This document shows positions 20,186 to 32,249 of a stretch of 64,000 bases of DNA, piece by piece. The stretch spans positions 79,869,853 to 79,933,852 of the forward strand of contig CM035153.1 in NCBI GenBank assembly GCA_020205615.1. Direction: 5' to 3'. The stretch's first letter is position 1, and each line of letters starts with the position of its first letter. The notes under the pieces were generated by a model that did not search any database, was not told where the DNA came from, and worked only from the letters and a program-made list of their open reading frames with translations. Both the position numbers and the translations under genes were made by a program. The stretch is from Panax quinquefolius. Lineage: Eukaryota > Streptophyta > Magnoliopsida > Apiales > Araliaceae.

Positions 20186-22081
20186 TGTTAGGTTTGTAAT
20201 ATTCATGTGCGCAATCAAATTGCATAAAAGTGCTGAGGCGTGTAAAAATCGAGTTTAAAATTTTTACAAACCATATACCCGATCACCCTTTATACACAAT
20301 TATTAATTAAACGAAGAATAAGAAATTATGAAATCATACCCTTGTAGAAACGAGCTTCCTCGTACTCTCAAAATACGAGTTCACCTCCCTTTCTCATGAA
20401 TCTCCTTGAATCCACCGGGTTTGGTTCCTTCCTTTGATCAATGTAAGCCACCCAAGTGTATGGCCTCTAGAGGTGATCCACCAAGGAATAGGAATTTTCA
20501 AGAAGAAGGAGTATTGGCTCAAACCCTAGTTTTTCCTATCTGTATAGAAAAAGGGGGCGTACTCTCCAACAAATTGGAATTATGTCGTTGTAAAAGTCAA
20601 CAACCCACTCACCCATAATAAGACTCCTCTTATTTATAGATGTGGGCAACCCACCTTAACAATTAAGGAATTGGGTTTTATTTAATTAATTAAATTCTTT
20701 TAATTAATTAAGCTCCCTAATCTTATTAGGGATAATTAATTAAACTCCTTTAACTAATTTTCCCTCCTAATCCTATTAGGAATAAATGAGAGTACTTATA
20801 TTAAATTAATTCCTAAACTCTTTTAGAAATTAAAATAATAATAATTGTAATAATATTAATAAGACTCCTCTTATTAATTTATATTTAATATTTCTAAAAT
20901 ATTAAATAATAAATATTAAGCTATTTAATTTATTCTATCACCATAGATTAAATTAAATATACTTAACATATTATTACGATTATGCCATTAACTTCTTAAA
21001 TAATTATTCTTCCTTTTATGGTGTGACCCTTTAGGTTCTCCATATTAAACCCATTGTGAATAAATCAATTAGAACAATTCTAATCTTATTTAAATAAATA
21101 AATTAAATAATTAATTTATTTAAATAAATAATATTTATTCTAGAATAGGGATAAGCCTCCTACTAGCGATCAACGACTTTCCGTATAATATAGATTTCAA
21201 CATTAATCATTAAAGAACCTTTGAGTAAATAGTTACCGTGAATTCAATCCTTCCACCATACAATGTCCCAATTAAATATAAGACATGGAATTACCGTCAA
21301 GTCTTATTTTATTTAATTATATGTATTTCGATCCTTAAATGCATGACTCCAATAATGCAAATTAGAAACTCCTTTCTAATTTCATTCTACCTTAAACCAA
21401 GGACTACTTTGGGTTGTCATTTATCGAATCACATAGACATTTCTCTTCTTTATTAGAAGTGGTAGATTCTTTATTGATCATACATTATCTCCATGTATAA
21501 CTTATTATACCCAAGCATACCCTTTGATATACCCTAAGGGTCTTAAGGAATAAGTCAAAATATAACTCATCATACATAAGATACTATGATGATCTCAAGT
21601 CCAAGGATTACTTGTACTACTATCACTACAGAAATTCCTATCGACAGCAAATAAAACTCCATTAGGTATTCCTTAGCGAGCCACGTTCAATGAACTTATT
21701 CTCTAATAAGCACCTACATACTTGCTTTAGTGTTCCACACAAAAATGATCATGAGATCAATCATCCTCATCCAATGAAAGCAAGCAACGATGTACTAATC
21801 TATCCGGATTCACTAATCCCCAATTTAGTAATCCAATGATTGGGAACTATTTTAGTTTTAAGCTTTCTAAGAATTTAGATCTCATTAGAATGATCATCAT
21901 CATTATTCTAAAAGCATTGCTTAAAACTATGGGTTTATCACATATTATAAAACAAAGATCATCATGTAGATAATTAAAAGCCTTTAATAAATTAATACTT
22001 TTTATTAATAAATGAATAAGATTGTTACAAAGTATATACTTTATCATCAAACATGATTGGCTTGTGTGCATACTACTTTCA
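20186..22081 (-). mobile_element. Element E 3' LTR
   Basis: On the minus strand TGAAAGTAGTATGC ... ACAAACCTAACA, 1896 bp. The TATA box is TCTATAAATA at 20631-20640. Hairpins whose sense loop is GGAG or AGAG lie at 20617-20634, 20731-20755, 20798-20830 and 20855-20878. It differs from the other LTR mainly at CAG, CCAG and CCGG sites. Confidence 0.92.
20617..20878 (-). other. GGAG-loop hairpins in element E LTR
   Basis: In the sense orientation: AATAAGA-GGAG-TCTTATT (20617-20634, over the TATA box), ATTAATAAGA-GGAG-TCTTATTAAT (20855-20878), an 11-bp stem with one G-T pair around GGAG (about 20731-20755), and a 10-bp stem around AGAG (about 20803-20827). Between them is TCCCTAAT/ATTAGGGA with a 3-base loop (about 20712-20730). 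Arms differ from hairpin to hairpin while the loop stays. Confidence 0.65.
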
Positions 22082-22092
22082 ATCTCCCACTT
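22082..22092 (-). other. Polypurine tract of element E
   Basis: AAGTGGGAGAT on the minus strand, directly next to the 3' LTR start. Confidence 0.7.
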
Positions 22093-24330
22093 GCACTAAA
22101 GCCAATCGTCATGGTAACTTATACTCTTCTTCTCTAAGTGACGATTATCCTGCATTGGATAAGCTTTAGTTAATGGATATGTAATGTTGTTTATGAGAGT
22201 CCACTATCTCTATAGTGATTTCCCATCTTTCAATGATTCTTATAATCAAATGAAAGTGCCACAACACATGTTTAGATCCAAGATGAGACTTAGGAACTAT
22301 TCCTAGTTCTCATAATGAACTTTTAATCCAAACAATCAACTTGCGACTTCATTTATAGCTATATAATTTGTCTTTATCACTAAACCAAAGAACTCTTTCT
22401 TTGTTTGGAACCTTTCCAATTCACTACACCACTGCTCAAGATAACGCTTTACCTTAAAGTGGATTTTCTCGTCATCTCGTCTGCATCTCGAAAAACTTGA
22501 GTCTGTTAAGCCCTCTAGTTTTAATTTAGACCCACCATGAATATGATCACATCCTTAGTGCCGGTTAAGCACTTTAAGATGTTTTTCACTGACTCATAGT
22601 GAACTTCTCCATAATATGACTGATCAACATCAGGTCTCGTACATTTCATTGCATACATGATTGTTATTCATGTGATCTCTCTTTTGGAGTCTGTGGGGAC
22701 TATTAAGAGAGATACACTCCATTGCTCATCCACATGAGACATCTCTTGGAGTTTGCCATGCTAAACGACTTTAGCATCAAATGAATATACGTTCCTTGGG
22801 TTAAGTCGAGCATCCTCTTAAATCTATCTATATAGATTTATATCCCCAATTAAGATACTCTTCCCAAATCATTCGTGGACGAATGTTTAGACAACTTTAT
22901 CTTTACAGATTGTAGCATTGGTATGTCATTCCTTATCCGTAGTATATCAACATATAGTACTAGGAATGTCACGATGCTCCCACTGACCCTTTAGTATACA
23001 CTAGGTTCATTCTTATTTTTGATAAAATCAAACTCTTTTGATTGCCTCATTAAAACGAATGTTCCATATTTGAGAAACTTGCTTCAATCCATTTCTCTGA
23101 GTGTCTACAACACTTACCTCATCGTATGTAACTGGATCATCATCTTCTATGATGTGTACCTCATCATCATCATCCATGATGAATCCATACCTCCTAGGTA
23201 TCTTCGATACTATTCCAGATTTATGATTCGGTTGTGGTACAATAGGTCTATCTACAGGTTCCTCTTATTTGACTTATAGTGCTTTGTGGTTCTTGAACTC
23301 TTCAAGATCTATTATCCTCCCACTAGCCCCTTCAATGATAAACACCTTTATCTTAGAAGGATGCGTGTTTCACAACAAACACCTTTTGCTAAGTAGGATT
23401 ATAGAACATATACCCTAAACTTATTTTAGGATGTCCCACAAATTGTACTTGTCAAATCTTGTCCCAAGCTTATCCTTTGAAACATTTTCACATAAGTTGG
23501 ACAACCCCTTAACTTAACATACTTAAGATTAGGAATCCTCCCTGTCCATAACTTTTATGGAGTCTTGGGATCGGATTTTGAGGTTACCTTTTCCGTAGAT
23601 ATACAGCCATTTCTAGGACATGACCCTGAAGAATACTTGGAATGTCAGAAAATCATTATGGACCGCACTATGTCCAATAAGGTACGATTTTTCATTCGAG
23701 ATACATCAATCAATTATGCGTGTCGGGATGTGTCCATTATGAGAAAAACCATTTGAGATGATCTAGAAACTTATTGCACAAGTATTTATTCCTTGATCTA
23801 ATCAAAGAATATTAATACTTTGCCAATTTGTTTCACTTTTGAATTCTTTGAACCTTTCAAATAATTCACACTTGTATTTCAAAGAAATACACATTCAACT
23901 CTTTGAATGATCATCTCCTTTTCTTGTACTAGTTTGTTCAATTTGCAAAATTATTTTCACATAAGTCAAGTATAAAAAATTTATTAAGTAATATTCCATT
24001 CTATACAAAAACATTATTATTATTATAAATAGAACAACAATTGTTCTTAATTATAATACCATAGATTTCATTGTCCAACAATAAAATAGAAATAATATTT
24101 TTTAACAAGAACTAGAATACAATAACAACTTATTGACTTAATATATTTGCCCGTAGACAGTGCTAAACTATAAGTTTCTATGGCTAATGTTGCAACCTTT
24201 GCTTCATTTCCCACACATATGATTACTTATATTTGTTTAGCTTTCTACTTCTGTTTGGTCCTTTCATAAATCTATATTTATGATAACCAAAGTTGGTATC
24301 CAATACCTAAGTAGAACCTTGACTTAAAGA
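22093..24330 (-). pseudogene. Element E pol (protease, integrase, RT, RNase H), decayed
   Basis: Only fragments translate, but order and motifs are copia-like. At about 24310-24130: protease/pre-integrase text (STWVLDT, RSRKLNK, GNEAKVATLAIETYSL). At 23790-23340: the integrase end (NGFS, LLxM-type spacing, VQFVGHP, YMFYNPT, VFVVKHASF). At 23230-23120: the acidic linker (IPRRYGFIMDDDDEVHIIEDDDPVTYDEV). At 23110-22680: RT from LKQVSQIWNIRF to a broken YVDD box near 22945. At 22660-22100: RNase H (SIMYAMKCTRPDV, SKHVLWHFHLI equivalents). The N-terminal RT half is missing between the linker and LKQVSQIW. Stops and frameshifts are too many for function. Confidence 0.85.
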
Positions 24331-24379
24331 AAAAATTTATTTTAAATCATAAACAAATTTGTATTTGCAACCGAAACTT

Positions 24380-25189
24380 CACTAAGCTTCTTTGGTTATC
24401 CTCTGCAAGATGCTTCTCGCAGTTTCTTTCCAAAGGTCCAAAGCTTATTGCGGTGGAAGCAAACTCCTTTGCTATCCATATCGCTTTTGTTCTTATTATC
24501 CTTTGTTTATGCCTTTCTATATACCTTCTTTGAATCGCTCTTCTTTTCGTAAAATCCTTTGGCCCCTACCAAGTAAGACTTGATCTTTCTTGGTTGAAAG
24601 TGACTCTCAACATTTTTTAACATGTTAAGCAAATCAATGAAAAGCCGATATCTAGCTTGTTTATATGAAAAATTCACAACAATTGTGAAAGGAGTCCGGA
24701 GTGAGTGCAAGATCAAATCTTGGCTCAACTCTCCATCCATGACAAAACCAGTTGTCCTAATTGATCAATCAAATTGATTATGTTAAGAACTTTTTATCAT
24801 CATTTATAGTGCCATTGGCCATTCTAGATCGGAAGAGCTCCTTAGATATCTCGATATCTATCGGTCCCCTTTCCTCACCATCAACTACTTGATGTGCGGG
24901 AATATAGTAGAGCATCCATAGTTTCATCTTCGACGCCTGAAGCTCGTTACTTCATGGATGCGAAATGATGCATTGAGCCAATCAGGCATCATCTTGCCAC
25001 TTTCTAAAAGTAGCAATCTCTTCCTCGGAGGTATTGTCTGCAACCATTGCGAGGATAGGCGATTAAGGACATAAGATAGCTTTTCAAATGCATGAGAACT
25101 ATTCTCAAATTCCTTAACCAATCCGCTTAATTTGGTCTAGTTAATTTAGCATCTAATATGCTTTCTGCAAATGATAGTAATTTAGACAT
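24380..25189 (-). pseudogene. Element E gag (copia type, UBN2-like)
   Basis: Starts at ATG 25189 (MSKLLSFAESILDAKLT) with the WLRNLRIVL motif a little later. The middle reads DIEISKELFRSRMANGT. An open stretch at 24507-24740 carries MDGELSQDLILHSL and LLNMLKNVESHFQP. A degenerate zinc knuckle (CFHxNKLW..GKK, expected CX2CX4HX4C) is at about 24470-24395. This is the gag-polypeptide family of copia elements, which forms the particle and binds RNA. Several frameshifts break it. Confidence 0.82.
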
Positions 25190-25393
25190 TGTAAAATTTT
25201 GTAAATGAATTTGTAATTAACAACATTTTAACATACATTCATTTATTAATTACCAAAATAAATTAGGTCTTGTTTTAAATTGGTATCTCCCACTATTTTC
25301 TTCAAACTATATTACCTCACTTATATAGTTCTAAGAAAAATCTAATTAAAGATTTGCTAGTGAGAATAAGGATCCCATTTCAAATGTATATAG

Positions 25394-25689
25394 CCTTGTG
25401 GTGACACAACAAACTATATATAAATAAATAGGTAGACAACTTTTGTCAATTACATCAACTATGCAACTCCTTTTCTTTTGCCTCTTAGATTATTTTGATC
25501 AAGTGGTGGCACATCCGAATCAAAATTATCCAAGTTAAGTCCGACTAGCACTCTATATATTCAAAAAAGAAAAATATCATCCTTGTGGTGACACAACAAA
25601 ACAATATTGTTCAATTTTCTTTATAAGCATCAAATGTGATAAATTAACATCTTAAATACTTAATACTTTCCTTGTGGTGACACAACAAA
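25394..25689 (-). repeat. Three exact copies of CTTGTGGTGACACAACAA
   Basis: Copies at 25394-25413, 25581-25600 and 25670-25689, spaced 187 and 89 bp. Each is self-complementary: TTGTG and CACAA enclose a 4-base loop. The flanking sequence is not repeated. Confidence 0.8.
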
Positions 25690-26469
25690 CTCATATTAAA
25701 TATTTAATACTCTATTAATTTTATCATGCTAGAAGGCTTACGCTCGATATTCCAAATATCTTTGAACGCTTAGGACTTAATATAAAAATTGAGGGTTTTG
25801 TTATTAATTTGTCTCATCTTGTTTAGCGGCATGCACATATATATATATAAAATACGCGTCATATTATTGAACATGCGAAGCATGTTTGCATAATATATAA
25901 TATATATAGTATAAGCATGCACATATAGAATACTATATTCTACCTGGATTGATTATGGACTTTTATTCTAGTTTGGTTCACTAGAGCCACCAAGTGAATC
26001 TAAAGGTCAAACCCTAGGGGTGCAAGAAATAATATTTATATATAACTATTACATTTAAACCCGGGCTCCATTACAAACGGGTCTTCAAGCTCTTCTTGTT
26101 CCTTAATCTCCAATTTTTCAAAATTAATTCTAAATATTCCTATTACAAAACTATTTAAAATAAATAGAAACCTTGATCAGCAGTCAAGGGGAAGTACATA
26201 GGAGAGAGATAGAATTTACATTAAGAAAAATTAGAGAAGACGAGGTACGCAGACCCCATTTAATAAAACCCATACATTCATGCATCCAACTAAAATAAAA
26301 TCCAATCATATTGGTCAATAGTCCATAATCAATCCCATTTATTATCATACACATCATCATATGCATCAATAAATAACATTCATCTCATGAATAATAAACA
26401 TTTAATATATATATTGATATCATTTAATGGGCAACATTTAGTTAGTATAAAATCTAATTTTTGAATCAA

Positions 26470-27180
26470 AATAAACTCCTTTATTCTAATCCAAATTTAA
26501 ATCAAAATAAAACTATTTTATTTTAATTTATCCAATTTTGAATAAAATAAACTATTTTATTTTAATCAAAATTTTAATCAAAATAAACTCCTTTATTTTA
26601 ATTAATTATGGAATCCAATTCCATATATATATAAAAAAAATCTTTAATTAAAATAAACTCTTTTATTTTAATTAATTATGGAATCCAATTCCATGTAAAA
26701 AAAAACTTTAATTAAAATAAACTCTTTTATTTTAATTAATTATGGAATCCAATTCCATGAAAAAAAAATCTTTTATTAAAGGAAACACTTGATATTCTTT
26801 CCTATTCACAAATAAACTTCTTTATTTTGAATAATATGAAATCTTATTCCATATCTAAATAAACTTCTTTATTTAAGGAAATACGGATTTTCTTTCCTAT
26901 TCACAAATAAACTCTTTTATTTTGAATAATATGAAATCCTATTTCATATCTAAATAAACTCCTTTATTTAAGGAAAGATGGATTTACTTCCCTATTCACA
27001 AATAAACTCCTTTATTTTAGGAAAAATAAAATCCAATTTCAACTCCAATTAGTTATTATGGAATCCAATTCCAACTCTAATTAGTTAGTATGAAATTCTA
27101 ATTTTAAAATTAAAATAAATCTTTTATTTTAATATTAAAATAAACCTTTTATTTTAAAATTAAAATAAACTTTATTTTAA
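26470..27180 (-). repeat. Array of about fourteen hairpins in element E leader
   Basis: Units of the form (A/T arm)AAATAAA-CTCC-TTTATTT(arm) on the plus strand, i.e. sense loop GGAG. CTCC loops: 26470-26485, 26580-26599, 26951-26970, 27000-27017. CTCT loops: 26646-26673, 26710-26737, 26905-26922. CTTC loops: 26810-26827, 26856-26875. Others with shortened loops are at 26504-26562 and 27112-27180. Stems reach 12 bp. A second class with 3-base loops alternates with it, such as ATGGAAT-CCA-ATTCCAT and ATATGAAAT-CCT-ATTTCATAT. Confidence 0.7.
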
Positions 27181-27188
27181 TTAAAAAA

Positions 27189-27415
27189 TAATTATATATA
27201 TATAATATATATATTAGTTACTATATATATATAAATAAAACGTTTTATTTTATATATAGTATATATATATATATATATATATATAACTATTATATATATA
27301 TATATAATATAATAACCGGAGTAAATATATATATAGTTAGTACCGTACTATACATATAATATATATATATAATAAAAACTTGGTAACTTCTTATATTATA
27401 TATATATATATCCGT
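27189..27415. repeat. AT-dinucleotide-rich block
   Basis: Runs of TATATA interrupted by short words such as AAACGTTTTATTTTATATA; low complexity, no coding potential. Confidence 0.85.
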
Positions 27416-27653
27416 AAGTTCCTTTTCTTTAAAAATTCACGGAATCCATATGATTTGCTTGCCTCGATTTCCGTGCTGTTATCATTAACATGTGGTGAAC
27501 TTACATGTATTCGGTAATAATAAAAAAAATGGATTACCGATTTTTTTTTTTTTTTAATAATAAATTTTATACAACATAATTATGCCCAAATAAATTATTC
27601 TAAACATATATCAATTTACATATTAAAACAATTAATAATTCACATAAAAGTTT

Positions 27654-27666
27654 GGCTCTGATGCCA
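27654..27666 (-). other. Primer binding site of element E
   Basis: TGGCATCAGAGCC on the minus strand, one mismatch from the initiator-Met tRNA complement, one base from the 5' LTR. Confidence 0.82.
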
Positions 27667-27667
27667 C

Positions 27668-29553
27668 TGTTAGGTTTGTAATATTCATGTGCACAATCAA
27701 ATTGCATAAAAGTGCGGAAGCGTGTAAAAATCAGAGTTTAAAATTTTTACAAACCATATACCCGGATCACCCTTTATGCACAATTATTAATTAAACGAAG
27801 AATAAGAAATTATGAAATCATACCCTTATAGAAACGAGCTTCCTCAGGTACGAGTTCACCTCCTACTTCTCCGCGGATCTCTTGAATCCAACCGGTTTGG
27901 TTCCTTCCTTTGATCAATGTAAGCCACCCAAGTGTATGGCCTCTAGAGGTGATCCACCAAGGAATAGGAATTTTCAAGAAGAAGGAGTATTGGCTCAAAC
28001 CCTAGTTTTTCCTATCTCAGATAGAAAAAGGGGCGATCTCTCCAACAAATTGGAATTATGTCATTGTAAAAGTCAACAACCCACTCACCCATAATAAGAC
28101 TCCTCTTATTTATAGATGTGGGCAACCCACCTTAACAATTAAGGAATTGGGTTTTATTTAATTAATTAAATTCTTTTAATTAATTAAGCTCCCTAATCTT
28201 ATTAGGGATAATTAATTAAACTCTTTTAACTAATTTTCCTCCCTAATCCTATTAGGAATAAATGAGAGTACTTATATTAAATTAATTCCTAAACTCTTTT
28301 AGAAATTAAAATAATAATAATTGTAATAATATTAATAAGACTCCTCTTATTAATTTATATTTAATATTTCTAAAATATTAAATAATAAATATTAAGCTAT
28401 TTAATTTATTCTATCACCATAGATTAAATTAAATATACTTAATATATTATTACGATTATGCCATTAACTTCTTAAATAATTATTCTTCCTTTTATGGTGT
28501 GACCCTTTAGGTTCTCCATATTAAACCTATTGTGAATAAATCAATTAGAACAATTCTAATCTTATTTAAATAAATAAATTAAATAATTAATTTATTTAAA
28601 TAAATAATATTTATTCTACAATAGGGATAAGCCTCTCTAGCGATCAACGACTTTCTAGATAATATAGATTTCAACATTAATCATTAAAGAACTTTTGAGT
28701 AAATAGTTACCGTACAATTCAATCCTTCCACCATACAATGTCCCAATTAAATATAAGACATGGAATTACTGTCAAGTCTTATTTTATTTAATTATATGTA
28801 TTTCGATCCTTAAATGCACAACTCCAAATAATGCAAATTAGAAACTCCTTTCTAATTTCATTCTGCCTTGGCCAAGGACTACTGGGTTGTCATTTATCGA
28901 ATCACATAGGACATTTCTCTTCTTTTATTAGAAGTGGTAGATTCTTTATTGATCATACATTATCTCCATGTATAACTTATTATACCCAAGCATACCCTTT
29001 GATATACCCTAAGGGTCTTAAGGAATAAGTCAAAATATAACTCATCATACATAAGATACTATGATGATCTCAAGTCCAAGGATTACTTGTACTACTATCA
29101 CTACTGAAAATTCCTATCGACAGCAAATAAAACTCCATTAGGTATTCCTTAGCGAGCCACGTTCAAAGTGAACTTATTCTCTAATAAGCACCTACATACT
29201 TGCTTTAGTGTCTCCACACAAATGATCATGAGATCAATCATCCTCATCCAATGAGCAAGCAACGTATGTACCAATCTATCCGGATTCACTAATCCCCAAT
29301 TTAGTAATCCAATGATTGGGAACTATTTTAGTTTTAAGCTTTCTAAGAATTTAGATCTCATTAGAATGATCATCATCATTATTCTAAAAGCATTGCTTAA
29401 AACTATGGGTTTATCACATATTATAAAACAGCATCATGTAGATAATTAAAAGCCTTTAATAAATTAATACTTTTTATTAATAAATGAATAAGATTGTTAC
29501 AAAGTATATGCTTTATCATCAAACATGATTGGCTTGTGTGCATACTACTTTCA
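27668..29553 (-). mobile_element. Element E 5' LTR
   Basis: 1886 bp, same ends as the 3' LTR. The promoter TATA box is TCTATAAATA at 28107-28116. It drives the element's genomic RNA toward lower coordinates (inference). The right border is fixed by the CAATA target duplication. Confidence 0.92.
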
Positions 29554-29558
29554 CAATA

Positions 29559-30280
29559 AAGAATTCAACTTCACGTTCTGGGGGTAGACCAGGAAGTTCT
29601 TCAGGAAATACGTTAGGAAATTCATTAACAACAGAAATATTATTCAAATCTGACATGTTTTTGTTCAAGTCCATAACATGGGCTAAGAAAGCTTAACATC
29701 TGTTTTTTAATAAAAGAATGGCTTTATGGCTTGATATGACAGTGATTGAATTTAGTGGTTTGGTTGCTTGAATTCGCATAATAGGTTGGTTAGGAATATG
29801 AAAACTAACAACCTTACGGAAACAATCAATTTTAGCATGATGAGTGGTTAACCAATCAATCCCTAAAATCACATCAAATGGAAGTATCTTTAAAGAGATA
29901 AGATCAACATGTAATGTGATGGTGCCAACTTGGATCAAGCAAGATTTATAAACAGTGGATGTAATAAAAGTTTATCCTAACGGAGTCTCCACAGATAAGT
30001 CAAAGTCTAATTTATCCGGAGTCAAGTTTAAACGTCGAGCACAAGCAGGAGAGATAAAATAATGGGTAGAACCGGTATCTAGTAAGGTATAAACTTCGCA
30101 AGAGTTCAAGATTAACTTACCCATGATCAACTCGTTCGGGTTTCTTACGTTTTGGCCAGTTATGACAAACGCCCTCCCATGAACCACCGGCTTTGTTTCG
30201 TCTGTATAAGCTTTTGGTGCTGGTGCCGTCCGTCCCAGCTTGGACTTGACTTAGCCATCGACAAAACCGTATATATGATC
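29559..30280 (-). pseudogene. Element B protease region
   Basis: Aspartic protease of gypsy pol, which cleaves Gag-Pol. The active-site box is intact: VYTLLDTGSTHYF (at about 30062-30095), preceded by MVHGRAFVITG and followed after a frame break by FDVILGIDWLTTHHAKIDC. The downstream frame (29693-29938) runs to about 29690. It is separated from its RT by element E; the CAATA flank shows that the two were contiguous. Element C keeps the same DTGS box near 49350. Confidence 0.87.
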
Positions 30281-31357
30281 GTCTTTTCCATAATTGAAAC
30301 ACACCTTGGAAGGCTGTGAACATTTTGGACTTATGTGTCCCTCCTTTCCGCATCTATAGCATCTAACTGGCGGTCGTTCTCCTCCCCTAGAATTTGTTGT
30401 TGGTGCTTGTGCTGCTGCTGATGTCTTCCCATCATTGTTGAATCTTCTCTTTTTGAAACTTCCACTTGACTCACCTCTCCTATTATCATGGCCACGATTA
30501 CCACCCGAGTGGTTACCACTTTTGTCTGTATTTTTCCTTCCTCGCTTGTTATCATCGCTCTGATGACTACTGTCACCGGTATGACCCTTGTTGTGGTCCC
30601 TCGGTTGAACATACTCATTATCTCACTCTAATAATTGAGCCCTATTGATAACATCTGAATACAGAGAAAATTTATGAGAGATAAGGTATTGACGAATCTC
30701 GAGTTTTAGACCTCTTAAAAACTTCCACGTCATACGTTCCTCATTCTCTACCAAATGAGGTGCAAACCTAGATAACTCCGTGAACTTCACCTCGTATTGG
30801 GACACCGTTATGTTATTTTGTTCCAGTCTAATAAACTCTACCTCCTTCATATGAAAAATACTTTTAGGAAAGTACTTGTCATTGAACAGTTTCTGAAATC
30901 TTTCCCAAGACATGTTGAGTCTCATTTGGTCAGTACGCGCTTCCATGATTCCCACCAAAGAATCATTTCACCACTTTTAACATAAAGGTGGCGAATGGAA
31001 CCTTCTGTTCTTCCGTGCATCCCAAGACATCGAATATCTTGGTAATTTACTTTACCCACATTTCTACTTTAATCGGATCCGGCTTTCCCCAGAAATCTGG
31101 TGGTCCCAACTCTTTGAACTGTTTGGCTGTGATAAACTGCGCGTTGCTATCATTTCCACCTGTATTTTGTACACGAGTCTCCCTCGTCTGATTTTGCATG
31201 AACTGTAAAAAGCTTCTAAACATTCCATTAGTCATCGTTTGATCAGTGGTGTTGTTTATAGGAGGAATATTGCCTTCCTGTTCCACGTTCTCCTAGTTTG
31301 TGGTTAAAGGTGTTCCACGGTCTCATACACTCCATTGTTAACGTTCTCAGCTGCCAT
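30281..31357 (-). pseudogene. Element B gag with two zinc knuckles
   Basis: Starts at ATG 31357 (MAAENVNNGV). Open pieces: 31286-31047, including MFRSFLQFMQNQ, TAKQFKELGPPDFWG and KPDPIKVEMWV, and 30958-30623, including MSWERFQKLFNDKYFP, VSQYEVKFTELSRFAPHLV and FLRGLKLEIRQYL. A basic linker is followed by two CCHC knuckles near 30360-30285. The first (CYRCGKEGHISPKC) is canonical; the second (CFNYGKDDHIYGFC) has Tyr for a Cys. Double knuckles bind RNA during packaging. Frame breaks lie between pieces. Confidence 0.87.
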
Positions 31358-31531
31358 TCTTAAAAACTTCCATAAAACAAGGGTTAATTAAAAAAATTAA
31401 CATATTACATAATATCCCTATATTATGACCGACCAACAAATAAGCTTAGGTAGGATACACTAGCGAAGGATTTACTCATTTCTCCCCTCCTATTTCTATT
31501 TCCCGATCTCCGCCAGAGACCATACCCCTAA

Positions 31532-31543
31532 GCTCTGATACCA
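31532..31543 (-). other. Primer binding site of element B
   Basis: TGGTATCAGAGC on the minus strand, 2 bp from the LTR. Confidence 0.85.
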
Positions 31544-32112
31544 ACTATGACGCCCCCAAAATAGTTATACATCACTTATTCTGAGTCGCCAAATACATGG
31601 CACAGAAATAGCTACAACTTTATTAATACAATTGTCGTGCAAAATACGACAACACATAAACTGCGAGTTTAAATAGAAATATTGTCTTCTAGATAATATT
31701 CACACTCAGATAAAGTCCTCATTACAATTATTGATACAATATTTTACAAAATAGTGAAGACTGCTAAACAACTGTCTAGAAACATCATTTCACACCCCGA
31801 CTACTTCCCACTATATTTTCGCTTCCTGAGAAAAAAAATGAAACAAAAAGGAAAAGGGTGAGCTCAACTAGCCCAGTAAAGAATATTATGACTAAGATAA
31901 TATACAACAAATTATCCTTAGTCTTCAACAAGAAAAAATCTGATAGAATATAATAGACAACAAGTTTTAGATCAACAACTGCAGCGGAAACAACAATTCA
32001 TTAGAAGAGTTAAGTAGAGAATGAAATCTACTATCATCTATGAATTTAAAAGTCCATCATCAATATTTTATCCATGTAAAATCAATTAATATACATCTTG
32101 CATCAAATATTC

Positions 32113-32249
32113 ATCTTTGCACTACGGGCCAAAGATATTCATTTGTATCACCAGTTGGTCATGTTCATCTGAACACCTGTTCATCTTTGCACTACGGGCC
32201 AAAGATATTCATCAGGTAATCATTCATCTTTGTACTATAGGCTAAAGAT
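32113..32249 (-). other. Three ATCTTTG/CAAAGAT hairpins in element B LTR
   Basis: Each has a 7-bp stem around a 10-base loop (CACTACGGGC twice, TACTATAGGC once). The third loop keeps length while the stem closes with G-T (TAAAGAT). The second is nested in an outer ACCTG/CAGGT pair. They lie about 580-690 nt downstream of the TATA box, hence in transcribed R-U5. Confidence 0.65.

Larger units (their letters stand above)
25190..27653 (-). other. Element E leader between PBS and gag
   Basis: About 2.4 kb without protein-like frames. It holds three copies of an 18-20 bp word at 25394-25689, the hairpin array at 26470-27180, and AT microsatellite at 27189-27415. As it lies between PBS and gag on the minus strand, it would be the 5' untranslated part of the genomic RNA downstream of the primer. 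Confidence 0.7.
20186..29553 (-). mobile_element. Element E, Ty1/copia retrotransposon (9368 bp)
   Basis: Two LTRs (20186-22081 and 27668-29553) in direct orientation enclose a 5.6-kb internal region. The 5-bp target duplication CAATA is exact at 20181-20185 and 29554-29558. The gene order on the minus strand is PBS, long leader, gag, protease, integrase, RT, RNase H and PPT, which is Ty1/copia because integrase precedes RT. It sits inside element B pol between RT and protease. The coding part is degenerate throughout. Confidence 0.93.
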
